Shown here: positions 14,001 through 26,000 of the stretch, one piece after another
Numbering within the stretch: position 1 is the first letter of the stretch
Layout of the letters: every line of letters begins with the position of its first letter
DNA from: Proales similis
Lineage: Eukaryota; Rotifera; Eurotatoria; Ploima; Proalidae
Length of the DNA stretch: 64,000 nucleotides
Assembly: GCA_019059635.1 (NCBI GenBank)
Contig: JAGVRJ010000001.1
Location: 3,038,001-3,102,000 of the forward strand
Reading direction: 5' to 3'
Program-made: the position numbers and the translations under genes
The notes under the pieces: generated by a model
The model's input: the letters and a program-made list of their open reading frames with translations, nothing else
What the model was told of the DNA's origin: nothing
Databases searched by the model: none

Positions 14001-17000
14001 CAAAAAGAATGGCAAGGTCAGAATTCGAAACGAACAGTAAAACTCACCTTTTAAGTTGAACGTAAAGTAGAATGGAAACAAGTGTCGATGATGACAAGCA
14101 GAGCGGCGCTCGGTTGCACAATCAGACGCTAAAAAGACAGAAGCCAAAGCTGCTTATTCGTTGCTTGATCGACGAAAACAATAACAAGCAGACGCAGAAA
14201 AACAAGAGCCAGGGGGTGGTAAACTGGCTCAATAAATCATCAATGAGGTAGATGAACAAGAGGCACATTAGAGACGATCGGGCGGGTGGGTGTTAATCAA
14301 AATTCCGATGCGAGTAGTTAAAATAGCTTCTAAAAGTCGAGCAGTGAAATATGGGCTTGGAAGTGAGAGCAGACAAGCGCGGCAAATCTCGGTCCAGCCA
14401 AGAGTGGGCTCAGTCGAAAAGAAGGGCCCAGTCATTGTAGAGAGAATAAAAGGCAACAAACAGAAACACGATAGAGTTGAATGTGGCTCAATGAAGAAGA
14501 GGCAAATAAAAAAAAAAAGCGTCTACGACCGCTACTATTCAAGAGGTAGAGTAAACGCTAAATTGAACTAAATCGGTCAAATCGAATCTTAACTGAGGCG
14601 GTTAATCGTCTCTGCTCGGCTTCTTTCTCTCTGCCTCTCGCTCTGGCAGGCACATTCGAGTCACATGACCCAAGCGAGATATTTGCTCGAAATTTGTTTA
14701 CGGCTATTGCTCTTTAAGGTTTAGCCAGCTCAATCAGCTAATAGGAATAATTGCCTCAATTCGCTAAGAGTTTAGTTGTCGAGCAGCCATTTATATATAG
14801 AAAGAGATTAAGAGCTTTTTCCCTTCTCGTTCTCTTCTCTTTCGCTTTGTTGGGTTTGTGAATGCACTCGTTTCTCTTTAAATATTTCACTCACCGCTCT
14901 TGGTCTATTTTGCCCAGTATTGCTCCCAAGTCTCTAAGTTGTAGTCGTCGTCGTCGTCGAATTAATTAAACGACTTGTTTATCGACTTGGAATTATTTAT
15001 CGAATAAATCATGTCGTGATGTGTCGACACGAATCACTGCGCCTCCTTCTACTCGCTCTGGCGCATTCGAAGGAGGCCCCTTTGGCGATTAGCCCCTGTG
15101 AGCCAGGCAGCTGTTCATTACCGACACTCGCAATCGTACTCTCTTCACCTCAAGCGCACACCTACATTTCTCTTTCTTGCTCCCTATCTCTTCACGTTTT
15201 ACTCTTTCTAATCAACGCAGCCTTCTCTACGCGCGTCCCAGTTTTGCAGGCTTTCTTATCAGTGCTTGTGTTCACTGTAATTCGACTGACCACGGCCAAA
15301 TATTTGATCGAAATAAGAAGCGAAAGACAGGAGGTCGACAAGCAGCCGAGCAAGTTCATTCAAATATGGAAATTAAAATATTTTCGGCCTAACCGACTTG
15401 GAGCGGTCGGGCCCTTATCAATAAACTGCGCGCTTGATGATTTTCACCTATCAACACTCTGCTGAGCATCGCCTCCATGCAAATGACCGAACACGGACGT
15501 TTTGAATTCAAATGACACTTTCTCGGCTACTTTGATGGATTAATTAAAAGAGAGAAATGGAAAAGCGCGAGAGGAACACGATAAGAAATGATAATCAAAA
15601 AAGTAGACGACGACGACCGGCGAGCATGGCGACAATGATTTAGGAGCCAAATTAGAGTAGGTCATCATCATTGGCCGAAATGCAACAAATTTCCAAGTTC
15701 TAATATTTACACTTTAGCGCCTCATCCTTGCTGACCGATCGGGGTCGCGCAATTTCGCCTATTAAAGCTGAAGCTGGCCAAACTGCACAAACGCGGCGTT
15801 GAGCGCCAACACATGCAAACACGCCCTTTTGCCAAGCCTCTAATGGCCTCTGCTCAGCAAAGAGCCGAGCAAAATAGAAAGACAAGGCAATAGAATGAGA
15901 CGAGAGGAAGAGCCATTGTCTTGGCAGCTCTCAACCGCCCTGTTCGTTTGCGATCAACACAAAGTAGAAAATAATCAACTCACAGTTGAGGTTTGCTCGT
16001 TGCGAGTGCAGAGTTGAGTCTGCGCTTCGAGGTCTAGCATAACCTTTTTGATGATGATGGCCGGCATGCAAATGGCTCTCGTTGGCATTTGTTTGTGTTT
16101 CGTTTGTTGCATCGCAATTAAAAAGATTAACAAGTGCCTCTCTATTCGAGATTAACGATCACAATTTAGCAGGTGAGCTCTAAATAGAAATAGAAGCGAA
16201 CCTGGCTTCTTCTCTTTTCAGAGCGGAGTTGACCGGAATCGACTCGACCGACAAGGCTCGCAAAGGCAGTAGCAAACTGCAAGCGCAGTCATCATTCATC
16301 GTGTCGATTTCTAACGATTTGTGGTTTCGATTGAGCGTCAGCGCGGTTCTACTGTCAATCAACTTGGCCCGATTTGCTTTCATTTGGAGAAGCTTTTGCT
16401 CTGTTGTTGGCGATGATGAAGCTGGTAATGGTGCTTCGGTAAGGAGACCAGAGTTGGCTCGATTATCTCCAATCGATCGATCTCGATTATGGCAGTGCAT
16501 TTGCTCCTCTTCGCCTCGTCGATTGTTTGAGTCTTCTTCTCTATCTTGTGCGTTCTTGTCCTCCTCGTCGTCGTCGTCGTCGTCGTCGTTAGCGTTGTTC
16601 AGCTCGCGTTTATTGTTGACGGTGTTCGAGGCAAGCTCATTAAGGAGCTCGTTCGGACCTCTAGTACGTGATACATCAACAACGTGTGGAAATGGCAAAA
16701 AGGAATCGCTTGTCTCCATATCCTCAATGGGCACGCCGCTGTTCTCCGCAATTATTTCTCGTCTTTCATTGCTCGATGTCGTTGATCGATGGTTTAAGTT
16801 ATTATTTAAACAAGCGCTTGTCTCATATCCAGTTACATGCTCGCCTGTTGCATCACCATCAACCCGATCATTATCTTCGTGATCGTGGTCTACTTTAACT
16901 TGATTGCTGCTCTCGCGCTCGTCAGAGAACATTTCGTAATGCGTCTCCTCGCATGCTCTCTCTTTACTCATGCTTCCGACATCAGGAGTCAAATTTCGAG

Positions 17001-20000
17001 CGCGCAGTTCATTTAGCTGTTGCTCGTACTCGAGACGAAGGCATTTCAGTTTCATGAAAAAGCCCAGCTCGATTAGAAGTGTTCGCTTCAGACGGCCCTG
17101 TTCGCTTCTCAAGGCCATAGCATTTGCATAGAGGCGAAAATTGCCCGACTCAATATCGAACTCGGCGAACTGCTCTATTTGCTGGCTGCATTCGGCCGCC
17201 TGTTGACAGCGTTTGCTGAACTCGTCGATGCTTCGATCGAACTCGACTTTGGCTTTACAAAGAGCAGTTCAACACTCGAACGCGTTAGACAGGAGTGAAC
17301 GCTTCTCTCTTACCTGATTGCTGCCGCGAGTGGAATAGCGCCTCTAATCGGGCCTGCTCATTCAGAGGTTGATCGTCATTGCTCAGCTGGGACGAGCAGG
17401 CAGTTTGGTTCGAGTTCAACTGCTGCATCTCGGCAATTAGCTCGAACGTTATACTCGATCTAGTCGACGGCGTCTGATTATTATCGCTAGCTTGGGCACA
17501 TGTCAATGCGCAGTTTGATACAAGCTCAATCGATTTGCTCGCAGTCGCTGGCGACGGTGTGGCCGAACTCAAAAGCCTGGAAAATTGAAATTAGAAAATA
17601 TCATGCAGCGGTGGCCAACTCGTTCGAGATAAGCCTTAATTTATGAATATTTCAGCCAAGTCCGATGGTCACCTGACAATTAGATCTTCCTGATTTATTA
17701 ATAAAAAAAAGGCGGAGGAGAGAACGAACGAAATAAAAAATTGAAAAAAAAAAACGAACGAATGCAGAGAGAAAGGCGTTGGCGGACCAGGAAACATGCC
17801 TTAATTAAATAAAGTCTAATTCGTCTCATATCCTCTTTTTAGCTCGTCTCCAATCGATACAGTTTTTGTTTCGACTGCTGATAACATAATTTATGAGTAA
17901 GTGACGGTAGCGACAGCAGCAGTAGCGATGGCAGTAGAAAGTGAAGAAGAAGAGGCGAGGGACTAAATGAAAAGCAACAAAGGCGACATGTGTGCCACGC
18001 AGATTAGCCCGAGCGACGCAGAGTGAAAGTGACAAGTGCAGCTAATTTCGCAGGCCAATCACCGATGCGGCTTATTCAACCGATTCGATTTCGCCTTTTT
18101 TTCTGACTTTGAAAACACACCTGTGCGCAGTGCGACTGCACCGAACATGAATTATGCTCCCCAGACGAGCCCCGTGCGTAGCAACTCAACGCCATTCGGA
18201 CTTGGTCAACAAGAGGCCACATTGGGATATCAAATTAACTTACGGGCATTCGGTTGTCGATTTTCCTTCACTGCTTGCCTCGATTCTATCGTCTGAATGT
18301 TCGACTGTTGTTTGAGGTCGCGTGTCAATCGAGATAACTTTTTCTAGTTGTTTCAAATCGTCGACGTGTTTGCTCTCGCTGATTGAGCTCGTTGGTCGCT
18401 CAAGATTCAAGGTTGAATCGCTTAAAATTGAAGCAAATAAGCAGCAAATAAACGGAATAAAAAACAAAACAGGGAGTGCAAATTGCAAGCGGCGATTTGA
18501 CTCAAGGACGTTCAAATTTGAATGCGATTAGGACGAGCAGCGGCTGCTTGGGCTTGAACAGCGAGAGGAAGCAACAGTGAACTGGCGGGCGAGGGGATAT
18601 CAGGAGCTACGGTTGTTCTTGCTGATACATACGTCTGAACAGGTGCGAGTGTGCTGGTCGGTGCGTCGTTCGAAAAGTCTGATATGACGCTGCTTGTTCT
18701 CGATATTCGACTCGAGTCGCCGGCTCGGCTCTGAAAAGTTAAGTTAAGCATAAGTAATTAATTGCCCGTCGACTGGATGACTAATTAAGTAGAGATCAAA
18801 TTACACTGCTTGCAAGGTCCATGAAGCGAGCCATGAGCAAATTTTCAAATGTGCCGCCATGCTCACCGCGAACAAGCGAAGGCAACGATTGACTCTTAAG
18901 GCTCCATCGATTTGCATCCAATTGCTGCTGCTGCTGAGTTAGCTGTGAATTCAATCAAGTGGAAAATTGGCCCTTGTCACATTGGCAACTAACCTGGCTG
19001 CTCACTCTGAGTCTGGCTGCCTCGCTCGGATGATTGAAGCGGAATACGTTCTGACCGAGCACCAATATGTCGCCTGAGGTTGTTGTTATTTTTGTTAATT
19101 GGTTAAAGTTCAAGTTTCGAAACAAACGAAATGAGATGAAGAACCTTGACGTAGCCTGGTCGGCTGGAATACTTCGACGTTGTTCACTGAGCATTCGGCC
19201 CCATCAGCAGGGACCAGGGTGACGATTTGATCTTTGTTCTCAAACAAACAGTGAATATCCAACGCTCGCTGGTCGTCATCGTCGAGAACTTGAAGAGCAC
19301 AATAGATGAGAAACTTCGATCACTCGAATCAAGGCTTCTCAGCATTACCTATTTCGGCCCTGGTCTGATCACAGCCGAGCAGGGTTTCGCCCTCTTTGAT
19401 GCTGTAGATCTTTATGTCACTCGACAAGGGGTCCTGGTTCAAAGCGAGAATGTAGGGAAGCTCTGGCTGTACCAGGTAACCTGACGAGAGCTTGCGGCTC
19501 GCAAGTTCGGGACTGGTTTTTGCCGGGCTTTTCAACTTTTAAGTGCAAACAAATGAATTGTTTATTTTTAGTTTTTTTTTTCCTCGCCCGATTAGTGGCT
19601 GTTACCCGATGATCGGAGCTTGTTGTGTTAATTGCTGCTGCTGTGGCAGCGGTGATTGTCGCCTTTTCGCAATTACTTCTATTATTCCATTTTCCCATCC
19701 AGTCAAGTGTGAGCTCATGGGCTTTTTCTTCGTTTTTCTCAAGTAGCAGTTTGATTTGTGCGCCTCCGGCATCGAGCTGGCCGCACACCTCCCTCTGCGA
19801 CAAGCACGATGAAGACGAAGTCTTTAAGTTTTCAAAGATTAATTCCATTCATTTGTTTATTTGTTCTATTTTTATTTGACGCGTTGAAAAGCGCGCGCCC
19901 TTTTACTCGAGCTGGATTCGTGCAGCAGTCGACCAAAACAATGGCGCACATGCACCAAAATGCGGCTTAGACTGAGTTGAGCAGAACGGGGACTTGAACT

Positions 20001-23000
20001 GCGTGAGAGTTTTAAATTTTTTTCTTCACAGTTGCCAGGCGAAGAAATTTCGCTTCCTGTCGGCCGCTCATGAGGTGGCTGACGAGGCAAGATAACCGAA
20101 GCATTTAATTAAAATCGACTCTTGTAATCAACCGGCAGCTCTAGCAGAGGAATACTACTGGCAAAGAAAGAACGAAACGCAAGAAAAGAAAATTGCTCAA
20201 AAAATTGAATTCGTCGACGCATGGTTACGAGCTAACAACAACCAATCGTTGAAATTAACATCCAGCTGGCACACACACATGCTTGTTTACATTGTAAGGC
20301 AAATTTCTTTTCTTGCCGTCTATTTTTTTTTCTCCTAATAATTTATTCTATTACGTAAATCGTATTCGAATTAAACTCAATCGCACCACGAGCAAAAGTA
20401 GAAGAAACAGTGCGAGCGAGAGAGAGAGAGAGAAATGGCGATGTAAGTTGAAAGAAAATAAGAATAACCAATTCATTTTAGTTTTTTTCTCCTCAACCAC
20501 ATTGCCAAGTTATATGTCACTAGGCGCATAGCCATTCGTCAGCCAACGCACTTTGCCTCTTTTCTTATGTCTTTCTGCACCGCATTTATGTTGACATGGG
20601 ATCCAGCAGTCCTTGCTCCGACCTTTTCTCTTTTTTTCCGTTTGAAGCGACACACACCAAGTGCCAAAGTGGCCAAGATTGGAAACATTTTTGCCCAGGC
20701 CTTCATGTCAGCGCCGTTGCTGCTCTCATTAAGAAAAGCGAGCCAAGCTGGCCATTCTGACATGTCGCTCCAATCAAACTCGAACGCAACACGCGCGCAC
20801 ACACACAGGCTCACGCGCACTCGCACGCTTCCTGTCCCCTGAAGGAACAGCATTTCTGACGTGAGCTCTGAATATTGAACTAATCCAAAGTGATTTTGCT
20901 AAGCTGCGACGATGACGATATCGATTTTACCGTGCGTACGTCAATGCGTGCCTCTTATGCCTCGTTAAAACAAAAGGCCACGTACTAGAGAGAGAAAAGA
21001 GAAAGAGAGACCTCGCCAGAGTTCTGTTTTAAGTAAATTCCTCGTGGCATCCTCTTCCGGCACGAAATTCATTTTTATTTATTTGTTTTATTTTCGAAAT
21101 TTCGCTTACGGCATGAACCGCCTTCATTAAAAATAATTCCCGATCGTACGCTTTGTTTCGATACCTGGCCGCGATTCGAGTCCCGTCTTGGCACCTTTTT
21201 GCACACGGACGGGCGTGTAGAGGAGATTGCGAGCGTGCTTCTTAGCTTTTTTTTTCACACACACTTCCGCTTGCTCACAGCAACCCAGATGGCAATGAGG
21301 CAAAATATTTTCTTTTTCGCAACTCCATGGTGAATAAAGCATCGGCGCCAAGGACGCACACAATGATCTGATAGGCAACACAGAAGCAAAAAGAGCTAGC
21401 AAGTGAGCGATTATCCGAACGAAACCTTGGCGAGCAGATTGAGCCAAACGTGAATGGCAGCAGCAGCAGCAGCAGTAGAAGAAGAAAGAGAACTGATCCT
21501 AGAAAAGCTCATAATGACACTTGAAAGTCGCTGATCGTAACATTTCTTAAACATTGAGATTGAACGGCAAAACGGCTAATGAGCAGCCAAACAACGTCCG
21601 ATTGACAGACAGCCCGCACGAGTTTCTTTCTTTGTCTCTGCGCACACTCGAGAAATGCGCGTCGATAAATATTTGGGCAAAGTAAGAACAACTGGCGTCT
21701 ATTCTCCGGATGATGCCTGCCGAAATCGCATTGAAAACGCGAATGGCGTTTGTTTGCCAACTTTACACAACGAGAAAAGACGACCAAAGCAGAGCGAAGC
21801 CTTTCATCAGTTAAACTGCTGCTGCTGCTGCGATTGCTGCGTGTGAGAAGCCACATGCGCACACACACACATACACAGTTGCTTTTGCCTTCTTTTCTTC
21901 TTTCTATTTTCATATTGTTCGCAAGTCAATCACAACAAAAATTGAAGCGGGAAAAAAAACCGACGATTACGATAAAGCCTGTGAAGGGGCCAACCCGAGC
22001 AACTGCCGATCTGTGTGTGTGTGTGTATTCGTGTTTTCTCTTCATCTGAAATAACTCGATGCTTTCACACTCTTAAGCTCGAGCGCAAGTCAACTATTTC
22101 TCTTCAGATTTAAAGACGAGCAACGAAAAATTCAAAGAGATTTTCTTTCTCTTGAGAGCAAATTTTCTTCGTCGCAAAAATTTGACAATCGAAGCTATTT
22201 TTCTCGACCCGGTGTCCTAAATCTAATGCTGTTTCAAATTTGCGCGAGAAACATCCGATCGATTTGAAATGTCAATTTTAGTATTTTTCGAGTGCTCTGG
22301 TGCGTCAGATGCGTGCCAATGCTGGCCTGTGTGTGTCTCGCTGCCATTTTTCCTTTCTTTCGGTTTGTGGGTCACAAGTGATTCGAACAAGCTGCATTCA
22401 CAATAAGCTGAAGAAAGGGAAATGGCAAACTTTAAAGTGCGCGTGTCGTTCGTCAGATCGCCAAATTTGCCAGTCACGTTTATTTATGAGAAGTAGCGAA
22501 ATGGCACACAAGAGGCAGAGACAGAAAAAAATTGGTTTCAAGTAAAAGAGAAATTATTTGCAATTATTTGCTTAAGTGTGTGCTTGGTTGAGGTGAGTTG
22601 TGGCAGCGTTCGTTTTCGAAGCGAAATAAATGAGCTTGAATTTCGTCACCGAAGCTGCCTAACGATCGGAGACGCATTTTATTGGCAGCCGTCTCTACTC
22701 GAGCTGCAGCAGCAGCAGCGGATATATGAAAAAAGAAAATAATGGAAATTTCATAATTGCCCACTACTTTGTTCAGGCGTCACCGTCATCTTCAATTCTT
22801 TCATTCAGTAATAAACGAACGAGTAAAGAACTAGAGAAAGAGAAGCTGAGTTGAACTCGTTGACTGGCGGCTAAGAATTGCATTCGCCGGCAGATCGTTC
22901 CACCAGCTCGCACACTAAAGGTCGCGCTGGCACTCAGCCCAGACGAGTCCAGTTTGCAATCTTTAATCCGACCGGCTCTGTCTGACCGATGCGTATCAGT

Positions 23001-26000
23001 AGGTTTCTAACGTTCTCTGTTTGTGCCTCACTCTCTCTCTCTCTCTTTGCTCGTTCTCTCGTCTCAATTAACTTGGGCGTTGTCATCGCAATTCGTTATT
23101 TACTCGTTCTCGACTCGAGCCATACGAATCTTGTCCGAAGATTGCGTTTGGCGTAATTCGATAGATGGCGGTCGTCAACGTCTCCTTTCGTTTGTTCACA
23201 AGCTCCTGCTTATTTTCTTTCTTTCTTCTTCTCCCTCTCTCTCTTCGCCTTTTCTCTCTCTCTCTCTCTCTTTAGTTCTCTTTTACTCTCGCCTAATTCA
23301 GCCTTATTTTTTATTCGAATTTTGTGCACTCGGCTATTAGTGTCATGCACCGATAGCACTCGTCTAATCCGGCCGTCTGACTGACCCGCAAACTCATTAT
23401 TTCGTCAGCCTTCCTTTTCATTATTGCGCATTCGCTTGGTCGCCTAGGCCGTTGTTGTGTTTGGTTGGCGACGAGTCGATCGAACCGGTGCGCTCATTGT
23501 TACGTTAGACCGTCGGTCGCTATGGGCCATTAGAAAACAGAAATTTGGCCAATTTTATTAGAAAGTGAATTATTTCGCGGCGACTGATGACCGACTAATG
23601 GCCCCGTTTGGAATTTCTTTTAGAATCTCTGCTCACTCGAGAAGCGAGCTGACCGACCAGAGAAAGGCGAGCGGAAATGAATAGGCGCTGCAGTTTTGAT
23701 AGCACAAGCGACATCTAAACCAGAAGCGCCAATTTAAGCATATTATCCAAATTTAACTGATTAACCAGAGGCGCTGCTGAGCAGAAGAAAGCAGAAAGAA
23801 AAAAGAAAGAAGTTTAAAAGCGACCTGCGCGCCTATTTATGTTCGCAGTCAACATGGAAAGGCCTAAATCGGCTAAATACAACATTAATAGGATGAAGAA
23901 CAGCGGCTACATGTCGAGCTATAGCCGCGCGATTAACAACGGCTCTATACCGCCAGGGCTCGAGGCCAACAGAAACAAGAACAGCTCAACGAGCATGTCA
24001 ATGGACAAGAACTCTGAGCTCATCGAAGAGCAGCTAAACGCCAATCAGCGTAGAGAGCAGCGCTTGAAAGCCAGCAAGTCGGCGTTTGTCGGTTCGGCCA
24101 GTCGACTTCGACCTCAGTCGGCCCGGCACGATCTCGAAAAGTATAGACGCGATGCACTGCTCGAGAGACAGCGCAAACTCGAAAAGCTAAAACAGCTGCA
24201 GCAAGATGCAGAGCAGCCACCACAGGGCGGCACTGAGCAAGTACGACAGCAAGCCAGTGATGAAATGCAAGTCGACCAGAGGAACTCAGGCAATGAAGCG
24301 ATGAGTAACGACCAGGAAGATGACGATTATGAAGACATCGACGGACTGCTGATAAGAGACGACGCGGCCAGCTCGAGCGACTCGGACTCTGAATTCGAGC
24401 TCGGCGAAGAGCACGAGACGGCCAACGGAGTCGAGCAGGACCCTCAACGTTTTAAGCTCAAAGAGGCCAGCTTAAACACACAGCAAATAGCAAGCAAGAA
24501 GAACAAACTGCTCGCGCTTCGTAACACCGGTGCCAAAGGCTCAAGCGGCAGTTTAAGCAGCGCGAACGGCAGCAAGTTCAATCAGTACACAACGTTTAGA
24601 CCAACGGCGGTGACCACCACATACTCAAGCAGTCCAGTGAACGATACTCGGCGAAATGAAATGAAGCAGACGAGCAACGGCTCCAATCTGAGCGACGAGA
24701 ACGAATACGGTGACGGCGAGCGCACTACAGCGACCACAAACACGTCGGCAAGCGCCTCGCTGAGCCAGAACGGCGCCGGCCGGGTAGCCACTAATCCGTC
24801 ATCGTCTTCTTCGTCCACAACCTCGTCGCGCAATCAAGTACATCTAAACGGCATTAACAACGCCAGACAACGAGCCGATCAAACTAGTCGAGATTTGCTC
24901 GAAGAGTGGCATCGCGACGACCGCGACGTCGACTTGAACCTCGACAACAACTCGTACGCCGAGCGAACTCAGCGAGTGGTCTTGAGACAACGCAAGCCGG
25001 CCGCACCTGCCAACGGTCGCTCTTCTCGTTTCAGCGATTTGAGCACCAACGGTATTACTCTGTACGGCAACGAGGAAAATGTGCCCAACGCCGCGCGCGG
25101 CATTCAGCTCGGCCGAGAGAAGAGTAACCTCAGCAATCCGTGGTCAAAGCGCAATCCCAGCCTCGTTGCCCAGAATGTACTCATGAAGCACAGGGCCGAG
25201 TTAGAGCAGCTCGCCAACGGTCGTAACACGAGCACCAGCCAGACTAGCAATGTCTCTGGCCTGCTCACGACCTCGAACAAATATTTACTTCCAGACCACA
25301 CCAAGTATTACAAAAAGTGACGCGTCGCCAGATCCAGAAGCTTGCGAATGCCGGAAGAACTCAAGAAAAAGCCAAAAAGAAAAATTATTTCAAACGACTA
25401 TACACGCCCAATACACAATTTTGATTCTGAATGATTAAAAAATCGGTTGTTAATAATAGTAATGATAATTTAACTCGAAATAAATCATTTTGAACGCAGT
25501 CAAACAGAATTGGCGCTTTGAGTCGCAAGTCAGGAGAAGAAAGCATGGATGCTGAATGGAATGGCAGTAGATAGAAAAGATAGAAAGGGACATTTGCACG
25601 ACCGACAGGGCCTGTAGGAGGCAGGAATCCAGCTCGACAAAATTAATGAAGCACAAAGCACTGACCTGAGTGAGCTGCAGTTGATAGAAGCTGGTCGTCT
25701 GATTGAGGAGATCTTTGAGTTTGACGATTTCCTGCTTGAGCTCTTTGATAAGCGACGTTTTTGGATCCTAATTTTAATTGGGCACATTAGAAACGGCTCT
25801 CTCTCTCTCTGTCTGCTGAATGTGAGTAGTAGACTTGCCTCGTTTATAACCGGTTTGTTTACAATTCGCTTGGCCCGTTGAGCGAACAAGAGTGTGTTGA
25901 GCGTGTCGTGGTAGCAACAACTTGCCGGGCTAATGTCTGCAAACAGCATCGGTCAGCAGTGAATTCAACAAGGTCGAGTCGGTCAGCTTCACTCACTTGC

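Larger units (their letters stand above)
19795..25665. other. 5.9-kb kinesin intron hosting a nested gene
   Basis: The intron separates the motor/neck exons from the FHA exons. Outside the nested gene at 23839-25320 it holds simple repeats: CT runs near 23031-23046 and 23253-23273, a TG run near 22012-22023, and GCA-type triplets near 21460. Poly-pyrimidine stretches are common on the + strand at 22990-23340, upstream of the nested gene. I found no other coding exon and no tRNA in it. Confidence 0.6.

Noticed and set aside
15016-15465. 149-codon + strand frame in a kinesin intron
   Set aside because: Translation of pyrimidine-rich DNA (Leu/Ser runs); nothing supports expression.
19872-20090. 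Ser/Pro-rich minus-strand frame as an extra kinesin exon
   Set aside because: Exon 11 joins exon 12 (acceptor near 19795) in phase without it, and the frame has no suitable borders.
21130-21210. tRNA-like B box (GATTCGAGTC) followed by TTTTT
   Set aside because: No matching A box or acceptor stem can be paired upstream; not a tRNA.
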